A stretch of 64,000 nt of DNA. It comes from Myxococcales bacterium (GTDB lineage: Bacteria; Myxococcota_A; Polyangia; Polyangiales; Polyangiaceae). The notes under the pieces are model-generated. The model was not told where the DNA came from, searched no databases, and was given only the letters and a program-made list of their open reading frames with translations. The stretch covers positions 1-64,000 of the forward strand of contig CAHJWM010000006.1 in the NCBI GenBank assembly GCA_903642325.1, written 5' to 3'. The translations under genes and the position numbers were made by a program. Position 1 is the first letter of the stretch. Each line of letters begins with the position of its first letter. Positions 55,589-63,540 of this stretch are shown here, in pieces.

Positions 55589-55660
55589 TGGGCGCAGTAG
55601 GGATTGAACCTACGACTTCGTCCGTGTGAAGGACGCACTCTACCGCTGAGTTATGCGCCC
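55589..55660 (-). tRNA. tRNA-Val (CAC anticodon)
   Basis: A full 72-nt cloverleaf: acceptor GGGCGCA/TGCGCCC, D-stem ACTC/GAGT, anticodon stem CGTCC/GGACG with loop TTCACAC (anticodon CAC, reading GUG), T-stem GTAGG/CCTAC with TTCAATC loop, discriminator A. CCA is not encoded. Single tRNA with no neighbours. Confidence 0.96.
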
Positions 55661-55820
55661 GAAATTCGGCGTCTTCTTAGCGCGCTCCCTTGCGCCCTGC
55701 AATCCCCCCGGGCCCAGCCCTCGGAAAGGGGCGACAGCACGGCCCGAGCGCGCCGGCAGAAAGCCGGGGAAACCGCCCAAACGGTGATATAGGACACGCC
55801 TTTCCGAAGCAGACCCTGCC

Positions 55821-56537
55821 GTGAGCGCCCTTCAACACCCCGTAGCCCCCGACGATGGCAGCCCGATACGGATCCGCCGGACCGACCGGCTGCGTGGGCT
55901 CGTGATCGTGGGGCTGACCTTCGTGCTTTGCTTATTGGTCTCGGTTTGGGCCCGGCGTAAATCGACGCCCGTGATTAGCGGTCCTCTGGCTCCCGCATCC
56001 ACGGTCGGCGTCGTCGGATTTCCAAAGGCGATCGACATCGTTAGGACGCTGGCCCGCGCACGCCAGATGACGCCGAGGAATTTATTGCGGAATATCGTTG
56101 CGGACAACGTGAAGAGTGACGGGTCCGTCGACATCACCGCTCACTCCCACGTTCGGTACGCCTTTCAGAGCGCGCAGGGTGAAGGACCACAGCCGGAGCG
56201 CGCCCCAGGCACGCTTGCCCGCCGGCCCTGGTGTGGTCGGCAAAGTGTGGTCATTCGGAAAGAGGGCATCGTCGCCGAGACGGATGCGGCAGAAGTCGCA
56301 TGCGCCTCGCGCCCGCCCGAACCATTGCCCGAACCGCACTGCAGCTTGGCCGACATTTGGACGGTTGCGATCGCGCGCGGCGTGCCTGGAGATCGTGCGG
56401 CTCGCATCGAGTATTATCGAGCCAATGCCGGCCCCGCGTGGCGTTTCGAGGCGCCGAACCCGCGCGGTCATTTCACGTTGTATGGCGATTGCAAGCGGGT
56501 GCTCGAAGGCAACGATGCCCTCAGCGTCGGCCAGTGA
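55821..56537 (+). CDS. Single-pass membrane protein, unknown
   Basis: 238 residues from the GTG at 55821. A basic N-terminus (IRIRRTDRLR) precedes one membrane helix (about 26-44, GLVIVGLTFVLCLLVSVWA), then about 190 exported residues. The ordered part includes STVGVVGFPKAIDIVRTLARARQMT and a C-terminal CSLADIWTVAIARGVPGDRAARIEYY...GHFTLYGDC, with four cysteines that could pair. No family recognised. It converges on engB with an 8-bp gap. Confidence 0.68.
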   Translation: MSALQHPVAPDDGSPIRIRRTDRLRGLVIVGLTFVLCLLVSVWARRKSTPVISGPLAPASTVGVVGFPKAIDIVRTLARARQMTPRNLLRNIVADNVKSDGSVDITAHSHVRYAFQSAQGEGPQPERAPGTLARRPWCGRQSVVIRKEGIVAETDAAEVACASRPPEPLPEPHCSLADIWTVAIARGVPGDRAARIEYYRANAGPAWRFEAPNPRGHFTLYGDCKRVLEGNDALSVGQ

Positions 56538-56545
56538 AGGTGAGG

Positions 56546-57202
56546 CTAGGCCGGCGCTCGAAACCCGGCGCGGTGCTCCAGCGCCGACCAGAGCGCGGCC
56601 GCGGTCTCCGTCAGCTCGGTGGAGAACCCATAGACCGTGGAACCGGGGGCTTTGATTTTCGCGATCGCCGCGGCCCGCTCACCGGCGCGCAGCTTGTCGA
56701 GCTTGGTTGCCACGATCACGGTCTTGACCGAAGGGCGTGTGCGCGAGCCACCGCTCTGCAACATCTCGATCAGCCCAAGGTCGTCTGCCTCTAGGCCGCG
56801 CCGCACGTCCACCAACAGCGCCACTGCGCGCAGCGTTGGACGCTCCAGCAAATAACCGTCGATCAACTCTGCCCAAAGCTTGCGCTCGTCCTTGGACCGC
56901 TTGGCATAGCCATAGCCAGGAAGGTCCACCAAACTTAGGTTCATACCCGCTGCAGTGCGTACGCTGAAGAAATTAATCTGGCGGGTGCAGCCGGGTGTCG
57001 AGCTCGTGCGCGCGAGATTGCGCCGGTTCATCAGGCGATTTAGCACGCTGCTTTTGCCTACGTTGGACCGCCCCGCAAAAGCGATTTCAATCTGCGTGGG
57101 CGGCGGCAGCTCGACCTGTGCCCGCGCGGCGGCGAGGAACTCTGCGCTCACCACGCGGGAGGCGTCCGGACGGACGTGTGCTGCAACTTTTTCTTGAGCC
57201 AT
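56546..57202 (-). CDS. engB: Ribosome-biogenesis GTPase EngB/YsxC
   Basis: GTPase needed for late 50S ribosome assembly. The ATG at 57202 gives 218 residues, the family length; longer in-frame starts run into murJ and are implausible. G-motifs: G1 AGRSNVGKSS (about 43-52), G2 in TSSTPGCTRQINFF, G3 VDLPGYGYA, G4 ATKLDK. Located just after murJ on the same strand (32-bp gap), in the recO-murJ-engB run. Confidence 0.95.
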   Translation of the reverse strand: MAQEKVAAHVRPDASRVVSAEFLAAARAQVELPPPTQIEIAFAGRSNVGKSSVLNRLMNRRNLARTSSTPGCTRQINFFSVRTAAGMNLSLVDLPGYGYAKRSKDERKLWAELIDGYLLERPTLRAVALLVDVRRGLEADDLGLIEMLQSGGSRTRPSVKTVIVATKLDKLRAGERAAAIAKIKAPGSTVYGFSTELTETAAALWSALEHRAGFRAPA

Positions 57203-57234
57203 GGCGCTCTCGCGGGCAAGCACTAGCCGATAAT

Positions 57235-58908
57235 TCAGTCGCGCGCACGGCGGCGGCGCAGCGCGTTCACGAGCGAGATCAGCTCTGGGCTCCGCGCAAT
57301 GTAGGCCACGATCGCAAATACCCCAAGAAACACCGCACATCCGGCCAGACCGGGCACGGCCCGCGCCAGGGCCCCCGGGTGCGACGTCGGCTGCGGGGTG
57401 AATGCGTGCGCGACGAACGCCCCACTGACCGCACCGCTCAGCGCGGCCAGCAAGGTGCGGAGCGCTGAGTTTGCGATCTCGCGGGTGTGTAGCCGCGGCA
57501 GCTTGAAGCGAAGAAGCCGCCAGAGCAGCAACATTTGAACGGCGGAGGAGCCAGTGACCGCTAACCCTACTCCGACGTGCCCAAGGTGCCCGCGCAATAC
57601 GAGCGCGAGCACCACGAACACGCACAGGTCCATTGCCGCGACGACGACCGGCGTCCGCGTATCGCCCAGGGCGTAGTACACGCTGACCAATTGTCGTACT
57701 GCTGCAACCAGCCAGATGCCGAGGCCCTGGGCCATCAATGCATGAGAAGTGCCGCGCACCGACTCAGCATCGAACTCGCCGCGTTGAAAGAGCAGAACGA
57801 CGATGGGCTCGGCCAAGCCGACGAGCAGCGCGGTCGCCGTGACGGCCACGAACAACGTCAGCCGCATGCCAAAGGCAAAGGTTCGCCCGAGCTCGTCGCG
57901 ATCCCCACGCGCAGCCAGGCGAGACAGACTGGGCAATGCCGCGCTTTGTAAGGCCATGATGAAAATGCCTTGCGGAAAGTCACACAAGCGGAGGGCCCAA
58001 CCGAAATAGCTCTGCGAGCCTGGCGCAAGCTGCGCCAGGAAACGCCGCGCGAGTACCACGTCGACGTAGTAGACGCCCATGCCGATCAGTACCGGGCCCA
58101 TCCGACGCAGCGCCTCGCGTACGCCGGGGTGCCCGAGCTCCAACGTCGGCATACTGAAGAAACCGATGGCTTTTAGACTGGGCCACTGCGCGACCATTTG
58201 CAGCACGCCCCCGCCCAAGACCGCGATTGCCAACGCCAGTGCTGGATCGTAGCCGTGTGCACCAAGGTATCCGGGCAGCCCCAAGCCGAGCGCGATGAAC
58301 GAAACGTTGAGCAACGCCGGCGCGAATGAGGTCGCGACGAACCGTTGGTACGTATTGAGCGCCGCCACGCCCAGCGCGGCCGTGCCCATGCAGAAAATGT
58401 ATGGAAATAGCCAACGCGTGAGCCGAACGGTGCGCTCGAATTGACCGGGATAGCCTTTGTAGCCCTCGGCGAACAAGGACACCAAAAATGGGGCGAAGGC
58501 CACGCCCAGCACGCTGACCAAGAACAACACCGACAGCGATAAACCGCGCGCGGCACGAAAAAAGCGCCGCGCCGCGTCGTCCCCCTCCGTCTCCCTGATC
58601 TTCGCCAAAACTGGCAGCACCGCGTTTTGCACCGCGCCTTCGGCCAGCAATTGCCGCAGGACATTCGGGATCAGGAACGCGACGAAGAACGCGTCCGTGA
58701 CGGCGCGCGGAAAGAGCGCGGCAATGGCTTGGTCTCGTCCTAGGCCTAAGCTTCGGCTGAGCAGCGTGCCGAGCGCGACGATCCCGGCGCGGCCAGTGAT
58801 CTTCCTCTGCTCGCTCACTAAACGCACGGACGCGTCCTCTACTCCGCTTGCGCCGATTTGACGAGTTTCTGGGCCGACCTCTTCGACTCCGCCTCCGAGC
58901 GAGGTCAC
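57235..58908 (-). CDS. murJ: Lipid II flippase MurJ
   Basis: Moves lipid II across the inner membrane for peptidoglycan synthesis. The 557 residues have 14 or so membrane segments and MVF-family landmarks: GTLLSRSLGLGRDQAIAALF, AFFVAFLIPNVLRQLLAEGAV, NAVLPVLA, MGPVLIGMGVYYVDVVLARRF, LFQRGEFDAESV, VRQLVSVYYALGDTRTPV. Its leader of about 35 residues is longer than usual, but the GTG start at 58908 overlaps the recO stop (GTGA), supporting it. Serves the same wall-growth pathway as the mre/rod operon at 7.9-13.5 kb. Confidence 0.96.
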   Translation of the reverse strand: MTSLGGGVEEVGPETRQIGASGVEDASVRLVSEQRKITGRAGIVALGTLLSRSLGLGRDQAIAALFPRAVTDAFFVAFLIPNVLRQLLAEGAVQNAVLPVLAKIRETEGDDAARRFFRAARGLSLSVLFLVSVLGVAFAPFLVSLFAEGYKGYPGQFERTVRLTRWLFPYIFCMGTAALGVAALNTYQRFVATSFAPALLNVSFIALGLGLPGYLGAHGYDPALALAIAVLGGGVLQMVAQWPSLKAIGFFSMPTLELGHPGVREALRRMGPVLIGMGVYYVDVVLARRFLAQLAPGSQSYFGWALRLCDFPQGIFIMALQSAALPSLSRLAARGDRDELGRTFAFGMRLTLFVAVTATALLVGLAEPIVVLLFQRGEFDAESVRGTSHALMAQGLGIWLVAAVRQLVSVYYALGDTRTPVVVAAMDLCVFVVLALVLRGHLGHVGVGLAVTGSSAVQMLLLWRLLRFKLPRLHTREIANSALRTLLAALSGAVSGAFVAHAFTPQPTSHPGALARAVPGLAGCAVFLGVFAIVAYIARSPELISLVNALRRRRARD

Positions 58909-59624
58909 TCGATGCCGCCGTGGGCCTTGAGCGCCTGCTCGACCAGCTCTAGCGCCAGGGGCGCGATTTGGTCGTTCAGCGCGCCGCCCGCGGCTGCGTC
59001 GCGGAAGAGCGATCGCTCGCTACCGGATAGCTGCCTCCGCGCCCCTCCGCAGGCACGACAAACGAGCCCGCCGCGCGTAGCGTCTATGCGGGCCGATTGC
59101 CCAGCGGTCGCCTCTTTACCGCAGGCTACACAGCGCTCGAAATCTACCCCCCAACCGAACGCCGACAACAAGCGTAGCCCGCTCGCGGCCAAGCGCGCGC
59201 GCGGTGAAACGGTATCGTCGGGGTCTTCCAGCTGATCAAGCAACGCTTCGAGCGCCGCCCATACCTCGGGCTCGGGTGTGCGAGGTGGTGCAGCTTTTCG
59301 CACCCAACTCAAGGCTTGCCCGGCCGCCTGCATGCGTTCCAGGCTCGTTGTCAGAAAGGGTCGCGCGCGCTCGAGCTTGGCCTCGCGCAACGTGACGAGC
59401 TCGGCGCCGCTGCGGTCATCGTAGCTGATGCGCAGCGTGTGCATCGGCTCGATCACTCCGCCGAAGCGCTTGACACTCTTGCGTGCGGCACGCGCCAACG
59501 CCGACACGCGACCGATACTGTCGGTCAACAATGTCACCACGAGATCGCTCTCCCCGTACTCGACGCGTCGCAGGAGCAACGCGAGCGCTACCCGAGCGGG
59601 ACTCGCCGAACGGCGCGGGAACAA
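58905..59624 (-). CDS. recO: DNA repair protein RecO
   Basis: Helps RecR load RecA onto single-stranded DNA. 239 residues with an N-terminal OB-fold (LLLRRVEYGESDLVVTLLTDSIGRVSALARAARKS) and a C-terminal zinc-binding helical part with four cysteines, CVACG (about 168-172) and CRACG (about 193-197). TTG start at 59624. It overlaps murJ by GTGA and follows the RodZ-like gene by 5 bp. Confidence 0.93.
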   Translation of the reverse strand: MFPRRSASPARVALALLLRRVEYGESDLVVTLLTDSIGRVSALARAARKSVKRFGGVIEPMHTLRISYDDRSGAELVTLREAKLERARPFLTTSLERMQAAGQALSWVRKAAPPRTPEPEVWAALEALLDQLEDPDDTVSPRARLAASGLRLLSAFGWGVDFERCVACGKEATAGQSARIDATRGGLVCRACGGARRQLSGSERSLFRDAAAGGALNDQIAPLALELVEQALKAHGGIE

Positions 59625-59629
59625 GATGG

Positions 59630-60064
59630 CTAGCTGACGCGCCCCGAAGCGAGGTCCGAGTGATCGCGCGCCGACAGTTCTTGCGGCATGTCATCGCCGC
59701 GCGGTTTCAGTACGATGCTGAGCGCGAGGGTGAACAAGATCAGCAGCAACACGAACGCGATAGCCACCCCAAAGCGGCGGGTACGCGCGGGCTTTGCTGC
59801 GCTCGATATGGGCAGCGGGGTGACCCACGCCACGCGCCGACTGGCCGTGTAACGAGCCAACACTTCTTCCGCAGGCACTCCCAGCGCACGCGCGTAAGCC
59901 TTCAAAAAGCCACGCACGAACACCTCACCCGGTAGCTCGTCGAAGCGGTCGGCTTCGATGCGCTCGACGCTGGTTGCGGGCACGCGCGTCGCCCTCGACA
60001 CCTCCTCCACGCTCAACGACTTCGATTCGCGAAGTTGGCGTAGAAAAGTTCCGACCGTGGGCAT
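59630..60064 (-). CDS. RodZ-like helix-turn-helix membrane protein
   Basis: The ATG at 60064 gives 144 residues; the 28-residue upstream extension overlaps the lipoprotein gene. The HTH_25/RodZ N-domain is clear (GTFLRQLRESKSLSVEEVSRAT, IEADRFDELPGEVFVRGFLKAYA), followed by one membrane helix (about 105-125, VAIAFVLLLILFTLALSIVLK). The periplasmic C-terminal domain of full-length RodZ is missing, leaving only about 20 residues. In other proteobacteria RodZ anchors MreB to the membrane. Its place after a PilF-like lipoprotein matches the known pilF-rodZ order. Confidence 0.84.
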   Translation of the reverse strand: MPTVGTFLRQLRESKSLSVEEVSRATRVPATSVERIEADRFDELPGEVFVRGFLKAYARALGVPAEEVLARYTASRRVAWVTPLPISSAAKPARTRRFGVAIAFVLLLILFTLALSIVLKPRGDDMPQELSARDHSDLASGRVS

Positions 60065-60078
60065 TGGGGCCCTGGAGA

Positions 60079-60873
60079 TTACTTGAACTTTTGCAGCATG
60101 GCGCTGCATTCTTTTCCCGCTTCGGTCTTTGTGGAGAGGGCCGCGCACTGGTCTAGGTCCGCTCGAGCTGAATCCGAGTTGCCTAGTCTCAGCTGGACAC
60201 GCGCGCGCCCGGCGAACGCCTCTTGCATCGAGTTACACCCTGGCGCTTCTGTTTCCAGTGCACGCGTAAAGGCATCGACGGCGCTCGTCAGCTCTCGCTT
60301 GTGCTCGAACGCTAGGCCGAGTCGATAGCTGCCGACGCAAAATACGGGCTGCGCCGCCACGCTACGTTTCAGCGCGTCGATCGCCAGATCGAACGCGCCT
60401 TGTTCCAGATATGCCCAGCCCAAGTTGCCCCAGGCGTTTTCGGGGGTTTGATACAAGATGTCTTCCGTGAGCGGCTTCAACAAGGCGATCGCATCGGCGT
60501 AACGCTGCTCGTGGATCAACACGACCGCGAGCGTATTTTTCGCCTCGCGGAAGTCGGACCGGTCGGCGATCGCTAGGCGAGCGTGTTTCTCGGCGTCGCG
60601 CAGATGACACTCAGCCGGGCCCCTCGCACAAAAATCGAGGTAAAGCAGGGCGACGAGATGCGCTGCCTCGGCGTTGCCGTCGTCGAGCTCGACTGCTTTC
60701 AGCGCGTGCGCCAGCGCTTCGCGCGCTTGGTTCCGGCGCAACCATAAGTCTCGCGCGATATCGTATTCGCTCTCGCTCATGCTCGCCGGGTTGTGGGCCC
60801 CGGGGCCGGTGGGCGTTGAAGACGAGCAAGCTGTGAGGGCGAACGCCAGCAGCGTCAACCAAGCAACGCGCAT
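60079..60873 (-). CDS. TPR lipoprotein, Tgl/PilF-like pilotin
   Basis: The ATG at 60873 with ribosome site CCAAGGG gives 264 residues and a lipoprotein signal (WLTLLAFALTACSSS, lipobox LTAC). Several TPR repeats follow, including ALAHALKAVELDDGNAEAAH, AIADRSDFREAKNTLAVVLI, NAWGNLGWAYLEQGAFDLAI and SYRLGLAFEHKRELTSAVDA. Lipoprotein signal, TPR content and the rodZ neighbour match PilF/PilW, called Tgl in Myxococcus, which helps assemble the outer-membrane secretin of type IV pili. A 91-codon in-frame extension runs upstream to an ATG at 61146. Two extra cysteine pairs (CARGPAEC, CGNS-type CNS) are visible. Confidence 0.82.
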   Translation of the reverse strand: MRVAWLTLLAFALTACSSSTPTGPGAHNPASMSESEYDIARDLWLRRNQAREALAHALKAVELDDGNAEAAHLVALLYLDFCARGPAECHLRDAEKHARLAIADRSDFREAKNTLAVVLIHEQRYADAIALLKPLTEDILYQTPENAWGNLGWAYLEQGAFDLAIDALKRSVAAQPVFCVGSYRLGLAFEHKRELTSAVDAFTRALETEAPGCNSMQEAFAGRARVQLRLGNSDSARADLDQCAALSTKTEAGKECSAMLQKFK

Positions 60874-61196
60874 CAACCCTTGGCTCCATCGCGGGCCCGG
60901 TCCCCGCTGCTGCCATTGCGCGCCGTCGACCAACGCGCCCTCTAGAAGATCAGCGGGTCGGACGACGCCCAGGCGCTCGCAGACGTCGGCGCGCTTGATG
61001 GGTGGCACGGGCCCTTTCTGAAGCAGGAACGCCTCGCTAGCCGGCTTGTCGTCAAGGAACAGCCCACGGCCCGCGAAGAACCTCCGACCACGGCGCGAAA
61101 GCAGACGCTGCTCAGCTTCGAGGCCTGCGTCGTTCGAATCCGGCATCCGCCTCGACCTTAGTACTACTCGACTAGTTTTGGGCAGGCTCAGGGCGA

Positions 61197-61865
61197 CTAT
61201 CGAGCCTCGAGCCCTGAGCGGGGTAGGATCGGCAATTCCGCCCCGATGCCGCGCACATATTCGGGCAAAGCGGGAAATTCGGCTTCATCGAGCACGGCCG
61301 TGAGGGCGGCAACCCAGCGTGCATGCGGTAAATCCAGGGTACCGCCGGTCAGCTGAATGCGGCCGTGTGGCAAGTGCTGGGCGACCTCGCCGACCACCGT
61401 CGCGACACCGTAGGTCTCCAGCAGCGCGGGCAAATCGGTGACCGGAATGGCCGCGGGGGCGGTTAGCTCGAGATGGTCCGCGTCATAAATCGCGGCGAAC
61501 AGCTCGCCCCTGCGAGCGTCGAGCAGCGCGCAACAAGGTCCGGGACGTTCGCTAAGCGCGCCGAAGGCCATCGAGCGTAGTGAGCCGACGCCGGTGAGTG
61601 GCCGGTCCAGGCCGATACTCAAGCCATCCGCGAGCGCGATGCCGACGCGTAAGCCGGTGAACGAGCCGGGTCCGATGCCCACGCCTAGGCGATCGAGGCT
61701 CGATTTAGACCAGCCGGCTTCCGCGAGCAAACGCTCGATGAATGGCAATAAGCGCTCGGCGTGGGAGTTGAGATGCTCATGCTCCAAGCTGCCGACCACG
61801 CGGTCCCCTTCGAGGAGCGCGACCGAGCCGCGCCGACTCGAGCTCTCGATAGCCAGAATTCGCAC
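61197..61865 (-). CDS. tsaB: tRNA threonylcarbamoyladenosine protein TsaB
   Basis: Partner of TsaD in making t6A37 in ANN-decoding tRNAs. The 222 residues show the ASKHA fold: MRILAIESSSRRGSVALLEG, HLNSHAERLLPFIERLLAEAG, GVGIGPGSFTGLRVGIALADGL and LLDARRGELFAAIYD. GTG start at 61865. It lies upstream of the Tgl/PilF-like gene on the same strand. Confidence 0.95.
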   Translation of the reverse strand: MRILAIESSSRRGSVALLEGDRVVGSLEHEHLNSHAERLLPFIERLLAEAGWSKSSLDRLGVGIGPGSFTGLRVGIALADGLSIGLDRPLTGVGSLRSMAFGALSERPGPCCALLDARRGELFAAIYDADHLELTAPAAIPVTDLPALLETYGVATVVGEVAQHLPHGRIQLTGGTLDLPHARWVAALTAVLDEAEFPALPEYVRGIGAELPILPRSGLEAR

Positions 61866-61956
61866 TCGTCGCCATGTAGCACGAAAGTACGAAACTTTGC
61901 CGGCAGCTCGTTCGATCCGACCGCGCGTAAGGCTTGGACGGAGCTTGAGCCGCGAG

Positions 61957-63318
61957 CTAGCGGAGGCCGTATTTCTTCAGGCGATCGCGCAGAGTCGTCC
62001 GGGGCAAACCGAGGCTCCGCGCGGCCGCGCTCATGTTTTGGCCCGAGGTCTGCCAAGCATCGGTGATCATTCGCCGCTCGAGCATGCGCAATGGCTCCGA
62101 AGCGGGCGGCGCAGTAGGGAAGGTGCCGCTCGTGGTGTCGGCGTTGAATTCAACGTCCCCCGGCACGCCAAACTCGGCGATGGCAGCTCGGACTTCGTCC
62201 CTGCTCAGGCTTGGGCCCTGCGCTGTGCCCGCCGCCTCCGTGAGTACGATTTCAAGCTCTCGCACGTTCCCCGGCCAGTGATGCTCCAACAGCACCGCTA
62301 GCGCGGGCTCGCTCAGCTTGAGTGGCGGGCGTTTGCTGCTCGCCGCGAGCTCGGCCAGCACTTGCCCGGCGATGAGCTCGATGTCGGCGGAGCGCTCGTG
62401 CAGCGGGGGCAGCAAGATCGTGAAGCGCGACAGGCGGTCGTACAGCTCGGCATGCGCATCGCTGCTCGACGGCCGGCGGCGCGTCGCTGCGATCAGGCGA
62501 GCATCGAGCTGCAAATCGATATCACCGGCCACGCGCCGAAAGGTTCGCGTCTCCAGCACGCGCAGCATCTTCGCGTGCAGTGACTTGGGCAAGTCGGCAA
62601 TCTCGCTAAAAAACAGCGTACCCGCGCCGGCCAACTCGAATAGGCCGGTGCGCCCTTTCGCCCCGTCCGCGCCTGCGCTGCCAAACAACTCCACCTCGAT
62701 GAGTTGTTCGGGGATCGCCGCAAGGCTTACCGGCACGTATCTCCCGCGCGGCGCCGACAATGCATGAATGGCTTCTGCAACCCGCTCCTTGCCCGTGCCA
62801 CTCTCCCCCACGATGCTCAGAAAAAGCTCCGGGTAGCGAGCGGCGGTCTGCATTTGTTCGCGCACCGCGCACATGCCTGCGGTCTCGCCCCGAATTTTGC
62901 TTAGCTCGCTCCGTGCTGAACGGGCGGGGGAATCCGGATGTTGCGGCGCGGTGCGGTCGTTTAGCAGGGCGCGCAAGCGCGCGTCGAGCTCATGACCCGT
63001 CACCGGTTTCTCCAAGACGTCGTTGGCGCCGTCGCGGATAGCGCGGACCGTCGTGGCCACGTTCAGGTAGCCGGACATCAGCACGGCAATGGGCCGGCAC
63101 AGCAGCCGGTCGAGCTCGTGAAGCACCTGCTCGCCGCCCGCTCCGGACAGCTGAAGGTCGAGCACGAGGGCGTCGAAGGGCTGTTGCTGAAGCGCGCGCA
63201 CCGCGCTTTCCGCGTTGCCAGCCGTACGCACCTGCCAACCCAAATGCTCGAGCTCCCGTCCGAGCCCCCGAACCACGTCGTCTCCGCCAGCGACGAGTAA
63301 GACGTAGGGCGCGCTCAT
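61957..63318 (-). CDS. Degenerate NtrC-type response regulator (no GAFTGA)
   Basis: 453 residues from the ATG at 63318. The receiver domain keeps the phospho-acceptor Asp (VLDLQLSGAG, about 54) and Lys (LEKPV). The AAA+ domain keeps Walker A (GESGTGKE, about 168) but has lost GAFTGA: the segment reads LFGSAGADGAKGRTGLFE. Walker B reads GTLFFSEIADL, with Ser for the catalytic Asp. The Fis-type helix-turn-helix is intact (MSAAARSLGLPRTTLRDRLKKYG). It can bind DNA but is unlikely to open sigma-54 promoters, like other regulators that lost this loop and work with sigma-70. The kinase gene upstream on the same strand is a likely partner. Confidence 0.88.
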   Translation of the reverse strand: MSAPYVLLVAGGDDVVRGLGRELEHLGWQVRTAGNAESAVRALQQQPFDALVLDLQLSGAGGEQVLHELDRLLCRPIAVLMSGYLNVATTVRAIRDGANDVLEKPVTGHELDARLRALLNDRTAPQHPDSPARSARSELSKIRGETAGMCAVREQMQTAARYPELFLSIVGESGTGKERVAEAIHALSAPRGRYVPVSLAAIPEQLIEVELFGSAGADGAKGRTGLFELAGAGTLFFSEIADLPKSLHAKMLRVLETRTFRRVAGDIDLQLDARLIAATRRRPSSSDAHAELYDRLSRFTILLPPLHERSADIELIAGQVLAELAASSKRPPLKLSEPALAVLLEHHWPGNVRELEIVLTEAAGTAQGPSLSRDEVRAAIAEFGVPGDVEFNADTTSGTFPTAPPASEPLRMLERRMITDAWQTSGQNMSAAARSLGLPRTTLRDRLKKYGLR

Positions 63319-63540
63319 GCGTGGCCACCGAGGTCGGCAGGCAAAGACTTCGAGGCGCGGTGCATGGCTGGAGCTTTTGGCATTGCTTGAACGCCGCGCG
63401 AAGCCGCCGGACGTCGAGTCAGGGTACCGCAGTGTCCGGATACTGCGGCGGATAAAGTGCCCTGCCAGCGGGTTGAGTCGCTCGTTTCGGTAGTTTGCAA
63501 TCCTATCGGCAAACCAAGGCACTCCATAGCATTGCCTTCG

